Shown piece by piece: positions 8,306 to 17,749 of a stretch of DNA of 64,000 nucleotides. The notes under the pieces are model-generated. The model did not search any database, had not been told where the DNA came from, and saw only the letters and a list, made by a program, of their open reading frames with translations. Origin of the DNA: Flaviaestuariibacter sp. (GTDB taxonomy: Bacteria; Bacteroidota; Bacteroidia; Chitinophagales; Chitinophagaceae); the NCBI GenBank assembly GCA_025963645.1, contig JAOQAI010000015.1:201827-265826 (forward strand). Direction: 5' to 3'. Both the position numbers and the translations under genes were made by a program. The number at the start of each line of letters is the position of its first letter. Within the stretch, counting starts at the first letter, position 1.

Positions 8306-11300
8306 GTGAAAAAAACAGTGGCGCCACAGGAAGTAGAAACGATGATAGAGCAGGAATATATTGAGGTTTATGGAGCGAAAGAGCACAACCTGAAAAATAT
8401 TGATATTTCTATCCCTAAGAATAAGCTGGTTGTTATTACCGGTATCAGCGGGAGCGGCAAATCATCTTTGGCTTTTGATACGATTTATTCTGAAGGTCAG
8501 CGCCGCTATATGGAAACCTTTGGCGCTTATGCCCGACAGTTTATTGGCGAAATGGAGCGTCCGGATGTAGATAAGATCACCGGGCTGTCGCCGGTTATTT
8601 CTATTGAGCAAAAGACTACTAATAAGAACCCCCGTTCTACCGTTGGAACAGTAACCGAGGTCTATGATTTTCTTCGTTTATTATTTGCCCGTGCCGGTGA
8701 AGCCTATTCTTATAATACTGGGAAAAAGATGGTGAAGTGGAGCGAGGACGAGATCGTAAACAATATCTTTCAAAAGTTCAATGAAGCAAAGATTACTTTA
8801 TTAGCCCCGCTGGTCAGGGGACGAAAAGGTCATTACCGCGAACTGTTTGAAGAAATGCGGAAGAAAGGCTTTTTAAAAGTTCGTATTGATGGCGAGATAA
8901 AAGACCTGGTGCCGAAAATGCAGGTGGATCGATACAAGATTCATGATATTGAATTGGTGGTCGATCGCTTGAAGGTAACATCTGATCTCAGAACCCGCGT
9001 GAGCCAAAGTGTGCAGCAGGCATTGAAGTTGGGCAAGGATCTGATGTTTGTAGCCCCCTCCGGCTCCCCCAACGGGGGAGAGGAGCCCCCTCTAATTCCC
9101 CCAATAGGGGAGAACACCACGCTACAAGCCCAGCTTAATGGAAAGTCTGCAAAGAAAAAGATAGTGTCGCAAAGAGAGCTAAGTGGGGATGCTGAATCCC
9201 CCAGTGAAGGGGACTTAGGGGGGCTGGCTGTCTACTCCCGCCAACTTATGTGCGCCGACACCGGCATATCTTACGAGGAACCCTCACCAAATTCTTTCTC
9301 TTTCAACTCACCATATGGCGCTTGCCCTACCTGCAAAGGCTTGGGACAGGTATATACAGTCGATATGAAGGCGATCATACCCGATGATAAGCTTAGCATC
9401 AATGAAGGCGGAATTGCCCCCCTGGGCGGCGAAAGAGAGGCTTATATTTTTCGGCAGGTGCAAGCCTTGTCCCGCAAGAATAAATTCAGTCTTGATAAGG
9501 CGGTAAAGGATCTACCGGAAAAGTCGTTGAATCTTATTTTATTCGGTAGGGAAGAGGGTGTAAGCGACGAAGAGCTACAGTTCAATGATGAGGCAATAGG
9601 TGAAACGCCGTCCGGTGATTTCGAAGGCGTGGTGAACCAGGTGAAACGATGGTTTGCCACCAGCACCAGCGAAGCCATTCAGCGGTGGGCGGAAGGGTTT
9701 ATGCAATTGACCACTTGCCATACCTGCAATGGGGCGCGGCTCAAAAAAGAAAGCCTTTGGTTTAAAGTAGATGAAAAGAATATAGCCGAATTAAGCAGCT
9801 TGGACCTGGTGCAATTGATGGAGTGGTTCACTGGTATTGAAAAACGTTTGAACAATACCCAGAAGATCATAGCCAAGGAATTAGTTAAGGAAATTCGGGA
9901 GCGCCTGCAATTTCTCCTGGATGTGGGCTTGACCTACTTAATGCTCAATCGCCCTACCCGCACATTAAGCGGCGGCGAATCACAGCGTATTCGTTTAGCT
10001 ACACAGATCGGTTCGCAATTGCAAGGCATCACTTATATTTTAGATGAGCCTTCTATCGGCTTGCACCAACGGGATAACCAACGATTAATCGCAGCGCTCC
10101 AAAACCTGCGGGACATTGGCAACAGTGTGCTGGTTGTAGAGCACGATAAGGACATTATGCTGGCTGCCGATCACCTCATTGACGTAGGTCCTAAAGCAGG
10201 CTTTCATGGCGGCCGTATCATGGCGCAAGGCACACCGGCAGAAGTGCTGCAACAGGATACGTTAACCGCCCATTTTTTAAATGGAGAGCGGGAAATAGCA
10301 GTTCCAAAAGAACGCCGTTCTGGCAATGGAAAGGAACTGGTATTGAAAGGGGTAACCGGACACAATCTTTATAATGTAACCGGCACCTTTCCCTTAGGTA
10401 AACTGATCGTAGTAACGGGTGTTAGCGGTAGTGGGAAGTCTACTTTAGTTACTGATACGCTTTACCCGATTCTGTCGAAGCATTGCTACGATTCCAAGAT
10501 GACGCCGATGCCTTATAAAAGCATTACCGGCCTGGAGCATATTGATAAGGTGATTGAAATTGACCAGTCGCCCATTGGACGAACGCCGCGCAGCAACCCG
10601 GCAACGTACTGCGGGTTCTTTACGGAGATCCGCCAGTTGTTCGCCTCCATACCGGAAGCAAAAATTCGTGGCTATGCGGCCGGCCGGTTTTCTTTCAATG
10701 TTAAAAGTGGGCGTTGCGAGGTATGTGAAGGCGGTGGCATGCGGGTGATTGAAATGAACTTCTTGCCAGATGTTTATGTGCATTGCGAAAAATGTGGCGG
10801 TAAGCGCTACAGCCGCGAAACCTTAGAGATTCGGTACAAAGGAAAATCCATTGCCGATGTATTGGACTTGACAGTAGAAGAAGCGGTGGAGTTCTTTCAA
10901 AACATTCCTTATATCTACCGCAAAATAAAGGTGTTGCAGGATGTGGGTTTGGGATATATCACGTTAGGTCAATCGGCTGTAACGCTGAGTGGAGGCGAAG
11001 CGCAGCGGGTAAAGCTGGCAACCGAATTAGCTAAAAAGGATACAGGCAAAACGTTTTATATACTTGATGAACCCACTACCGGCCTTCATTTCGAAGATAT
11101 TCATCACTTACTCGAAGTCGTAAACAAGCTGGTGGATCGTGGTAACTCCGTGCTTATCATTGAGCATAATATGGATGTGATCAAAGTGGCCGATCATATC
11201 ATTGATCTTGGGCCGGAAGGTGGTTCGGGCGGAGGCAAAATATTGTTTGAAGGCACTCCGGAGAAATTGATCAATGTGAAAGGTAGTTTTACAGCTCAAT

Positions 11301-11344
11301 ACCTAAAACCAGAATTAAGGCCTTCTAAAAGCAAAAAATCGTGA
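8306..11344 (+). CDS. uvrA: Excinuclease ABC subunit A with an extra in-frame segment
   Basis: UvrA, the DNA damage recognition ATPase of nucleotide excision repair. Two ABC modules are complete: Walker A GISGSGKSS near residue 47 and GVSGSGKST near 705, two LSGGE signatures and two Walker B LDEP motifs. The UvrB-binding and zinc regions are present; the first zinc module has only one Cys at its N-terminal side (LMCADTG), while CPTC and CEVC..CEKC modules are intact. At 1012 residues it exceeds the usual 930-950. The surplus is residues about 250-308, encoded by three REP-like hairpin units, between GKDLMFV and YSRQLMC. GTG at 8306 is taken as start; the ATG at 8342 is also possible. Confidence 0.95.
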   Translation: MKKTVAPQEVETMIEQEYIEVYGAKEHNLKNIDISIPKNKLVVITGISGSGKSSLAFDTIYSEGQRRYMETFGAYARQFIGEMERPDVDKITGLSPVISIEQKTTNKNPRSTVGTVTEVYDFLRLLFARAGEAYSYNTGKKMVKWSEDEIVNNIFQKFNEAKITLLAPLVRGRKGHYRELFEEMRKKGFLKVRIDGEIKDLVPKMQVDRYKIHDIELVVDRLKVTSDLRTRVSQSVQQALKLGKDLMFVAPSGSPNGGEEPPLIPPIGENTTLQAQLNGKSAKKKIVSQRELSGDAESPSEGDLGGLAVYSRQLMCADTGISYEEPSPNSFSFNSPYGACPTCKGLGQVYTVDMKAIIPDDKLSINEGGIAPLGGEREAYIFRQVQALSRKNKFSLDKAVKDLPEKSLNLILFGREEGVSDEELQFNDEAIGETPSGDFEGVVNQVKRWFATSTSEAIQRWAEGFMQLTTCHTCNGARLKKESLWFKVDEKNIAELSSLDLVQLMEWFTGIEKRLNNTQKIIAKELVKEIRERLQFLLDVGLTYLMLNRPTRTLSGGESQRIRLATQIGSQLQGITYILDEPSIGLHQRDNQRLIAALQNLRDIGNSVLVVEHDKDIMLAADHLIDVGPKAGFHGGRIMAQGTPAEVLQQDTLTAHFLNGEREIAVPKERRSGNGKELVLKGVTGHNLYNVTGTFPLGKLIVVTGVSGSGKSTLVTDTLYPILSKHCYDSKMTPMPYKSITGLEHIDKVIEIDQSPIGRTPRSNPATYCGFFTEIRQLFASIPEAKIRGYAAGRFSFNVKSGRCEVCEGGGMRVIEMNFLPDVYVHCEKCGGKRYSRETLEIRYKGKSIADVLDLTVEEAVEFFQNIPYIYRKIKVLQDVGLGYITLGQSAVTLSGGEAQRVKLATELAKKDTGKTFYILDEPTTGLHFEDIHHLLEVVNKLVDRGNSVLIIEHNMDVIKVADHIIDLGPEGGSGGGKILFEGTPEKLINVKGSFTAQYLKPELRPSKSKKS
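9053..9229. repeat. REP-like hairpin cassette inside uvrA
   Basis: Three related GC-rich hairpin units: two direct (9053-9084, 9085-9115, each GCCCCCT...CCCCCAA...GGGGGAG-like) and one inverted (9194-9225; reverse complement begins AGCCCCCCTAAGTCCCC). The unit between rplK and rplA at 30423-30452 belongs to the same family. The total surplus is close to 177 bases, a multiple of three, and contains no stop, so uvrA stays open. Confidence 0.75.
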
Positions 11345-11366
11345 GTATCTCTACTCACGATTTTTA
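11338..11366 (+). terminator. uvrA terminator overlapping its stop codon
   Basis: ATCGTGAGTA (11338-11347) pairs perfectly with TACTCACGAT (11352-11361) around TCTC, followed by T's. The uvrA TGA (11342-11344) lies inside the left arm. Confidence 0.8.
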
Positions 11367-11506
11367 ATGACTCCGGTAAGCTGGCCAGAGATCGATGAAT
11401 AAAATTTTTAGGGTAACTATCTGTAGGGAACGGATTATGGCTTTTTGCCAGGATTTGAATTTTATTATCTTCTCCGGAGCTTACCGGGAATAGGCTAACT
11501 AAGGTA

Positions 11507-12487
11507 TTAAAAATAAGTAGGGCAACGCATTTGACGTGTGCTTCTGCCACTTGTTGAGTTCCAATCTGGTAAGCGCCATCCCATACGGAATACAGTTGAA
11601 AAGAAAGCATCTGTTTGCTTCGGGTTTCCTCTTTGTTCGTTGATCGCAGGACGATTTTGCGGACCATTAGGCACGAAGTTCTGGCGATTGTGTAATTGAT
11701 TGGCCATTGCCGATTGCTCGGGTGTTAAATAGTTAGCAAACAAGTTGGCATCTATATAATTTGTGCTCACATCATCTATGTAGTCCGTGAAAGTTTTGCG
11801 GTGCATTACCTCTAATCCGATGTGGAAATTCTCTTTCAAAAAATACTTAAAACCTGCTCCCACCGGAATTTCCATTTGGATAAGGCTGTACTCTTTGCGG
11901 TCTGCATATTCTTTCATGCCTTGGCCTTCCAGGCGCAGGGGTTTTAACTCTACCCATTTACTTGTACCGTTTGCTTCAAAATACTCACCTTTCGGATTAA
12001 AACGAAAAGCGCCAGCCCCAATGATGCCGTAGGGGCGGATCTTTCCTTTTAAGCCGTCATAACGCTCTAAAAAGACGGTAGGATAAAACTCAACTCCTAC
12101 ATAAGCTTCTATAATGTCTGTACGGAACTGTAGGTTACGGTCCTTGCGGAAACGCTCGGCGCCGCCTTTGTCTTCAATAATATTGTCATACCCTTCCAAC
12201 TTGCCGTGGTTGATAGCGGCGCGGATTCCTAACCATTCAGCGGCGTAGAATTGTACATAAGCGCCCTTCGCCATTTTGGTCAGAGGAAAGTTCACGTCTT
12301 TTACGAAACGCTTTCCTACGCCACTATTGCCGCCAAGATCACCTAAGAAAAACAAAGGGCCGACACCGACGCCAAATTCAAATTTGCCATTACCGGTTGT
12401 AATGCTTTGGGAAGAGGAAGAAAGAGATGAAAAAACGAAAAGCAGGCACAGTACAAACGTACCTGGAGCAGGTAGAGTTGTTCTCAT
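11507..12487 (-). CDS. Outer membrane beta-barrel protein
   Basis: A 326-residue outer membrane protein resembling the DUF6089 type. An N-terminal signal sequence (LLFVFSSLSSSSQS) is followed by many alternating beta-strands with Gly/aromatic ends (FEFGVGVGPLFFLGDLGG, GIRAAINHGKLEGYD, IRPYGIIGAGAFRFNP, IPVGAGFKYFLKENFHIGLE). The C-terminus ends RQMRCPTYF, similar to ends seen in this family as I remember it. Probably a barrel of eight or more strands exposed to the surface; function unknown. Upstream at 12540-12558 there is an AT-rich palindrome (TTTATTG-tg-CAATAAA). Confidence 0.75.
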   Translation of the reverse strand: MRTTLPAPGTFVLCLLFVFSSLSSSSQSITTGNGKFEFGVGVGPLFFLGDLGGNSGVGKRFVKDVNFPLTKMAKGAYVQFYAAEWLGIRAAINHGKLEGYDNIIEDKGGAERFRKDRNLQFRTDIIEAYVGVEFYPTVFLERYDGLKGKIRPYGIIGAGAFRFNPKGEYFEANGTSKWVELKPLRLEGQGMKEYADRKEYSLIQMEIPVGAGFKYFLKENFHIGLEVMHRKTFTDYIDDVSTNYIDANLFANYLTPEQSAMANQLHNRQNFVPNGPQNRPAINEQRGNPKQTDAFFSTVFRMGWRLPDWNSTSGRSTRQMRCPTYF

Positions 12488-12609
12488 GGGATATTGGTTT
12501 AGATTTTAGCGGATTCTTTGTCGAAAGTATTAAGTTATAATTTATTGTGCAATAAAATCATAAATTTTTTTTAAGATTAAGAACAAATACTAAGCAACCC
12601 TTAGTAAAG

Positions 12610-13065
12610 TTACGATGCGACGTTTTTAAGCATGTGTATATGCGGAATGCCATCTTCCAGGTAGGTTTCGCTAATTTGCACAAAACCAAACGATTGGTAG
12701 AAATTTCGCAGGTATAGCTGCGCTCCTATTTTAATCGGAACAATACCACATACGGAATACAAAGATTCTATCGATTGCGCCATTAATAATTTTCCGGCGC
12801 CACTTCCGCGAACAGATGGCGATGTTACAACTCTGCCAATGGAAGCCTCGTTGTAAATAACACCTGCCGGAACGATCCGGGTATAAGCTACCAGCTTTTC
12901 ATCGCGTAGCCCTAATAAATGAGAGGACTCCTGGTCTTTATCATCCGCATCCTGGAAAACACAGGCCTGCTCCACCACGAACACTTCGTTGCGCAGTTGA
13001 AGTACGTGGTAAACTTCATAAGGCGTCAGCTCCGAAAATTTTTTCAGCGTCCAATGGATCTGCAT
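12610..13065 (-). CDS. ElaA-type GNAT N-acetyltransferase
   Basis: A 151-residue GNAT acetyltransferase of the ElaA group. The family hallmark LRNEVFVVEQACVFQDAD lies at residues 24-41, and the acetyl-CoA-binding loop appears as SVRGSGAGKLLM around 83-94. ElaA-like enzymes acetylate small molecules or proteins of unknown identity. It is the first of a run of minus-strand genes (M28 peptidase and rarA lie upstream of it on the same strand); the 9-base gap to the peptidase stop suggests co-transcription. Confidence 0.85.
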   Translation of the reverse strand: MQIHWTLKKFSELTPYEVYHVLQLRNEVFVVEQACVFQDADDKDQESSHLLGLRDEKLVAYTRIVPAGVIYNEASIGRVVTSPSVRGSGAGKLLMAQSIESLYSVCGIVPIKIGAQLYLRNFYQSFGFVQISETYLEDGIPHIHMLKNVAS

Positions 13066-13074
13066 GGCGCAAAT

Positions 13075-14427
13075 TTAGCGTCCAACGGTTGGAACTACAG
13101 GCAGGCTCTCGTTTTCAGTGGCGTTTACTGATTGCACTGCAAAAAAGTAGTTGTCTTTAGAATAAGGCAATGTTATCGTAGTAGCTGCTGTAAAAATCTT
13201 CTTCTGCCATACCGGTGAAGTCGTTTCCCGCATTAAGATATAATAGCCTTTTACGGCACCACTTTTAGGGGCTTTCCAGTTGAGCGTAGCGGTGTTGGTG
13301 AGGTTACGGGTTTCAATTTTCACTTCCTGTGGTACGGCTGGTGCTTTCGCAAGGTTTGCTAAAACGGCAAGGTTTACACCGGTATTTTTCCGTAAATATT
13401 CAAAATCCATAAACTCTGGCAGGTCACCGTACACAATGCCTTTTTCGGTGCGAAGGTCTTGGTGCTGGTGGTTGTAATTTTCATTCATCTCAGTCAGCCG
13501 GACAGCAGCATAGCCTTTTGCCACAAACGGAGTATGATCGCCACCACGTAAAAAGCGGTCATTGCGATAGATCATCACCACCTCCAGGTTATCCATATAG
13601 CGTTCGCCTACTTCTTTCACGTAGCGGGCTAACTGGCGTGGACGACCATCGTTCTCCAAACCCAGATTGCGAATGTTCTGGGCGATGCGACCTGTGTCGG
13701 CAACAGAAAATGCTTCGCTGAAAACACGCAGCCGGGTATTGTCAATGATATTCGTCTCATTGCTGTTATTGCTACCCATGATATCATTGTTCAGTACCGC
13801 ATCGATATTCCAATTTTTTGCACGGGCATTATTGGCTAAGAAAGTTGCTCCCAGTAAGCCTTGCTCTTCGCCGCTTACCGCCACAAAGATGATGGTAGCA
13901 GGGAAGGAGTGCTTGCTCATGATGCGGGCACATTCCATCACGGCTGCCACGCCGCTGCCGTCGTCATTGGCGCCAGGCGCTTCCGACTTAGCATTCATCA
14001 CATCTGTCACGCGGCTATCCAGGTGACCGCTGATCAAATAAATACGATCATCGGTTGGATCAGTTCCTTTCAAGATTGCCATTGCATTCCCAAGATTGGT
14101 TGGCACATTCACTCGCCTGCCATCTGCCGGAAGGGTTGTCGTATCTACATAAGCTGTTAAACGACCATTGCTTGCCTTTCCAAATTCCTTGAACTTTTGC
14201 ACCACCCATTCCCTTGCTGCGCCGATGCCTACTTTTTTATCGGTGGTCGTGCTTAGTGTATTGCGAGTACCAAACGTTACCATCGTATTAATGTAAGACT
14301 TCAGCGAGTCGGCTGATATTTCTTTCACCATGCTCTCGATCTCCGCGTCACGGATGATTGTTTTTTGGGCAGCGGCAACGAAAGAAAGTAGTAAGCAACT
14401 GGTCAAAAGGGAAACAAATTTTCTCAT
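13075..14427 (-). CDS. Secreted M28 family zinc aminopeptidase
   Basis: A 450-residue secreted metallopeptidase. The ATG at 14427 starts a good signal peptide (MRKFVSLLTSCLLLSFVAAAQ); an upstream in-frame extension to 14511 overlaps rarA and is rejected. Metal ligands of the M28 fold can be followed in order: GHLDSR, GANDDGSG, SGEEQGLLG (catalytic Glu), LNNDIMG and a late His in NYNHQHQ. The last 90 residues look like a fibronectin type III domain (ATLNWKAPKSGAVKGYYILM). It likely degrades peptides outside the cell or in the periplasm. Confidence 0.88.
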   Translation of the reverse strand: MRKFVSLLTSCLLLSFVAAAQKTIIRDAEIESMVKEISADSLKSYINTMVTFGTRNTLSTTTDKKVGIGAAREWVVQKFKEFGKASNGRLTAYVDTTTLPADGRRVNVPTNLGNAMAILKGTDPTDDRIYLISGHLDSRVTDVMNAKSEAPGANDDGSGVAAVMECARIMSKHSFPATIIFVAVSGEEQGLLGATFLANNARAKNWNIDAVLNNDIMGSNNSNETNIIDNTRLRVFSEAFSVADTGRIAQNIRNLGLENDGRPRQLARYVKEVGERYMDNLEVVMIYRNDRFLRGGDHTPFVAKGYAAVRLTEMNENYNHQHQDLRTEKGIVYGDLPEFMDFEYLRKNTGVNLAVLANLAKAPAVPQEVKIETRNLTNTATLNWKAPKSGAVKGYYILMRETTSPVWQKKIFTAATTITLPYSKDNYFFAVQSVNATENESLPVVPTVGR

Positions 14428-14486
14428 GTGTGTATGTTGAAAGTGCTGGTAATTGGCTGCTAATTTACTTAATACCCAAGTTGTAG

Positions 14487-15749
14487 TTAATATCCGTATT
14501 TCTCTTTCCAAAGAACACGCAAGTACTTCCGAAGTTCATCTTCCCTCGGAGTTTTGCCCGGTTCATAAAAGGTAGTTCCGGCGATAGCATCGGGTAAAAA
14601 CTCCTGTTCCGTAAAATTGTTCTCATAATTATGCGCATACTTATAGGTCTTGCCATAACCCAGCCGTTTCATCAGCCCGGTTTTGGCATTGCGCAGATCT
14701 AATGGTACGGGCAGGTCGCCCTCTTTTCGAACGGTTTCCAAAGCTTCCTCAATCGCCATATAAGATGCATTGCTTTTATGAGAGGAAGCTAAGTAAGTAG
14801 CGCATTGTGCTAGGATAATTCGTGATTCCGGGTAGCCAATTTTATTGACGGCTTCGAAGCAGGCGTTGGCTAAAACCAGCGCGGTCGGGTTGGCGTTGCC
14901 AATGTCCTCCGATGCAAAGATCACCATGCGCCGCGCAATAAATTTCACGTCTTCACCTCCTTCTATCATGCGTGCCATCCAATAGATAGCGCCGTTTGGG
15001 TCTGAGCCCCGCATACTCTTAATAAAAGCGGAGATGATATCATAATGTTTTTCGCCGCTCTTATCATATAGGGCAATCCGTTGCTGCGCTATCTCCATTA
15101 CTACACTATCCTCTATAAGGACTTTTTCTTGTCCTGCTAAACCCTCTACCACCAATTCAAAAAGGTTGAGCAGCTTTCTCGCATCTCCCCCAGCTATGGT
15201 CAACAAGGCTTCGGTTTCTTTCAGCACGATGTTTTGCGTTTCTAGCCATTCATCTTTTTGAGTTGCCAGTTCCAGTACCTTTATCAGGTCTTTTGCCTCC
15301 AGGGATTTTAATACGTACACCTGGCAGCGGCTAAGCAAGGCACTGTTTACTTCAAAAGAAGGGTTCTCTGTAGTTGCGCCAATGAGCGTAACAGTGCCTT
15401 TTTCAACAGCGCCAAGCAGTGCATCTTGTTGACCTTTATTGAAGCGGTGGATCTCATCGATGAATAAAATAGTACCGGTCAGCTTTTGCGCTTGCGCGAT
15501 CACATCCCGCACTTCTTTTACGCCGGCGCTGATGGCACTAAGGGTAAAAAAAGGAACCTGCAATGTATGTGCGATGATGTTTGCCAGCGTCGTTTTCCCG
15601 GTACCCGGCGGACCCCAAAGAATCATAGATGGTAACTTGCCCTGGCTGATGGCTTTGCGGAGCACGCTACCATTGCCGGTAAGATGTTCTTGTCCTACCA
15701 GGTCATCCAGGGATTGGGGTCGCATGCGTTCGGCTAAGGGAGCGTTCAT
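14487..15749 (-). CDS. rarA: Replication-associated recombination protein A (AAA+ ATPase)
   Basis: A 420-residue AAA+ ATPase of the RarA/MgsA/WRNIP1 family, acting at stalled replication forks. Walker A GPPGTGKT at 46-53, Walker B FIDEIH from 96, sensor 1 in GATTENPS and an arginine-finger segment LLSRCQVY follow in the expected order, then the C-terminal tetramerisation domain with RMVIFASEDIGNA and the late KRLGYGKTYKYAHNY stretch typical of this family. Length is normal. It starts at the ATG at 15749 (MNAPLAERMRP). Confidence 0.95.
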   Translation of the reverse strand: MNAPLAERMRPQSLDDLVGQEHLTGNGSVLRKAISQGKLPSMILWGPPGTGKTTLANIIAHTLQVPFFTLSAISAGVKEVRDVIAQAQKLTGTILFIDEIHRFNKGQQDALLGAVEKGTVTLIGATTENPSFEVNSALLSRCQVYVLKSLEAKDLIKVLELATQKDEWLETQNIVLKETEALLTIAGGDARKLLNLFELVVEGLAGQEKVLIEDSVVMEIAQQRIALYDKSGEKHYDIISAFIKSMRGSDPNGAIYWMARMIEGGEDVKFIARRMVIFASEDIGNANPTALVLANACFEAVNKIGYPESRIILAQCATYLASSHKSNASYMAIEEALETVRKEGDLPVPLDLRNAKTGLMKRLGYGKTYKYAHNYENNFTEQEFLPDAIAGTTFYEPGKTPREDELRKYLRVLWKEKYGY

Positions 15750-15883
15750 TGCCCTAAAATAGGCAAGAATTGGGCTGATTTAACCGGATTTCCGTATCTG
15801 GGATTTAAGTAACTATCAGATGAGGATGACCTATCGGACGCTGGCTGAAACCGGAGTACTGAAAAAGCCCGGAAACGAAAGGG

Positions 15884-16747
15884 TTACTTCACGTTTGCTT
15901 TCAAAAAGGCACTCACTTTATCAAAAGAATGCGTCAGGTTGGCGCCTGCCCAGCCATGACCTTCGGTTGGATAAAAAACATACTCTACACTGGCACTGGC
16001 TATCAACAGTTTATCACGAAGTGAAGTGGATTGCGCCACCGGAACAATAGGATCGGCTCCGCCTTGTAAAATGAGAGTTGGTGCACTTTGCCCACCGGCA
16101 TAATTAATTGGACTGGATTGCTGGTAGGAAGACGGATTGGAAGCTGGTGTGCCACCCATCAGTAATTGCATGCCCAATATATTCATGGGGAGCGTTTGCG
16201 CCGCATACATGCCAGCCATATCGGTCGGTCCAAAAAAGGAAACGATTGCTTTTGGTTTTAATGGTGCCGCATATTTATACCCTTGCAACAGCGCCAGATG
16301 ACCACCTGCCGAAGCGCCCAGCAATACCCATTTGTCGGAGATCCGGTAGTCCATCTTTTTTTGGAAGATCGCATTAATGGCAGTTTTAACATCCATTTCC
16401 TGTGTTGGGAAAGGGTTCGTAGTAGGTAACGCCGCCAGCCTATAATTAATGTTGAAAATAGCATAACCGGGCAGGCGCTTCTTCATTGTATCCACATATG
16501 CTTGAAAGTCTGCCTTGTCACCTTCGATCCAGGCGCCACCATGAATCATCACCAGCACTTTAGTGCTGTCTACATTGCGTCCGGCAGGTAAATACACATC
16601 CATCTTTTGCTTGGCATCGGTTCCATACGCCACGTCCTTTAACGTTTCGGCGGGAAGGAGGGCCGGATTCCACGAATCGTTCAGGTCGCGTTTGCCACAG
16701 GCAGAAAATAATGCGGTTAGGAAGAGAACGGTCCAAAGCTGTTTCAT
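15884..16747 (-). CDS. Lipoprotein alpha/beta hydrolase, copy 2 of a tandem pair
   Basis: A 287-residue esterase of the hormone-sensitive-lipase/BD-FAE-like type. A lipobox LFSAC places lipidated Cys17 at the mature N-terminus. HGGAW at 69-73 is the oxyanion loop, GASAGG at 144-149 the nucleophile elbow with Ser146, followed by GGADPIVP (acidic residue) and EGHGW (His). Residues 36-110 (LKDVAYGTDAKQKMDVYLP, FNINYRL) run closely parallel to the neighbour at 16831-17685, showing tandem duplication. The substrate is probably a short acyl ester or acetylated sugar. Confidence 0.85.
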   Translation of the reverse strand: MKQLWTVLFLTALFSACGKRDLNDSWNPALLPAETLKDVAYGTDAKQKMDVYLPAGRNVDSTKVLVMIHGGAWIEGDKADFQAYVDTMKKRLPGYAIFNINYRLAALPTTNPFPTQEMDVKTAINAIFQKKMDYRISDKWVLLGASAGGHLALLQGYKYAAPLKPKAIVSFFGPTDMAGMYAAQTLPMNILGMQLLMGGTPASNPSSYQQSSPINYAGGQSAPTLILQGGADPIVPVAQSTSLRDKLLIASASVEYVFYPTEGHGWAGANLTHSFDKVSAFLKANVK

Positions 16748-16830
16748 AACAATTGTTAGAATGGTCAGCTAAAAATAAAGCATGGATGAGTATAGAAAAA
16801 AAGAAATCGTCCAGACCCAAGCTACACCCG

Positions 16831-17685
16831 TTAAAGAAGTGTCTTTTTTAAAAAGCTTTCCATTTTATCAAACGAGCTGTTTAGCGTATTGCCATACCAG
16901 CCATGACGCTCCGAAGGATAGATGATTAGCTCATTAATCACGCCTGCCTTTTCCAGGTGCTGGTGTAATAATCTGGATTGTGATATATCAACCACGTTAT
17001 CCTTAGCACCATGAAAGATGAGGGTAGGAGGCACTTGGGGGGTAATAAAACTTACCGGGCTCGATTCTTTATAAATCGAAGCATTAGCGGCAGGTGTAGT
17101 GCCGGTTATCATTTGTAAGGCTATTGGAACCAACGGATGCCAGGGTTTTTGATACATAGCTGTCAGGTCGGTAGGGCCAAAGAAGTCAATAACAGCAGCC
17201 ACTTTTGGTGTGTTATATTTATAGGCTTGCAGTAGGGCTAAATGAGCACCTGCAGAAGCGCCCAGCAAAGCGATCTTTTCTTTGTTGATGCCATAATAGC
17301 CTGACTTTGTGATGATGGCATCCACAGCCGCTTTCACATCTTGTTCTTGGGCCGGAAAAACATTGCCACCATTTACCAGTCTATAGTTGATATTAAAAAT
17401 GGCATAGTCAGGCATCCGCTTTTGAAAGGCGGTGATATAGCTGGCAAAGTCCCGTTTGTCGCCGCCGTTCCAGCCGCCGCCATGAATCAGTATCAGGGTT
17501 TTGGTCGTTGCTGTGCTGCGTCCGGCCGGTAAATAGATATCCATCCGTTGCGCGGTATCTTTTCCATAGGCAACGTCAGGTAGGGTTTGTGCAATAGTAG
17601 TAGGAAGCGCCGGAGTCGGTTGGACTTCGGGCTGGCAAGAAGTAGCTAAAAACATGGATAAAAGGATCACTAAAAGCATTTTCAT
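16831..17685 (-). CDS. Lipoprotein alpha/beta hydrolase, copy 1 of a tandem pair
   Basis: A 284-residue paralogue of the gene that follows it. Lipobox ATSC with Cys17, oxyanion motif HGGGW at 68-72, elbow GASAGA at 142-147 with Ser144, and the late ERHGW holding the catalytic His. The order and spacing of motifs match the neighbour almost residue for residue (YGKDTAQRMDIYLPAGRS against YGTDAKQKMDVYLPAGRN). The 83-base gap between the genes would allow one transcript. Cell-envelope location is expected; the substrate is not known. Confidence 0.85.
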   Translation of the reverse strand: MKMLLVILLSMFLATSCQPEVQPTPALPTTIAQTLPDVAYGKDTAQRMDIYLPAGRSTATTKTLILIHGGGWNGGDKRDFASYITAFQKRMPDYAIFNINYRLVNGGNVFPAQEQDVKAAVDAIITKSGYYGINKEKIALLGASAGAHLALLQAYKYNTPKVAAVIDFFGPTDLTAMYQKPWHPLVPIALQMITGTTPAANASIYKESSPVSFITPQVPPTLIFHGAKDNVVDISQSRLLHQHLEKAGVINELIIYPSERHGWYGNTLNSSFDKMESFLKKTLL

Positions 17686-17749
17686 TTGTTGCTTTCAGAA
17701 CGCAAGATTGGTGCCTTTTGTGCTGAAGAAATCGTTAAGAAAAGGGGAG

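Noticed and set aside
11296..11667. Minus-strand frame between uvrA and the outer membrane gene
   Set aside because: It overlaps the end of the outer membrane gene in another frame and the uvrA terminator.
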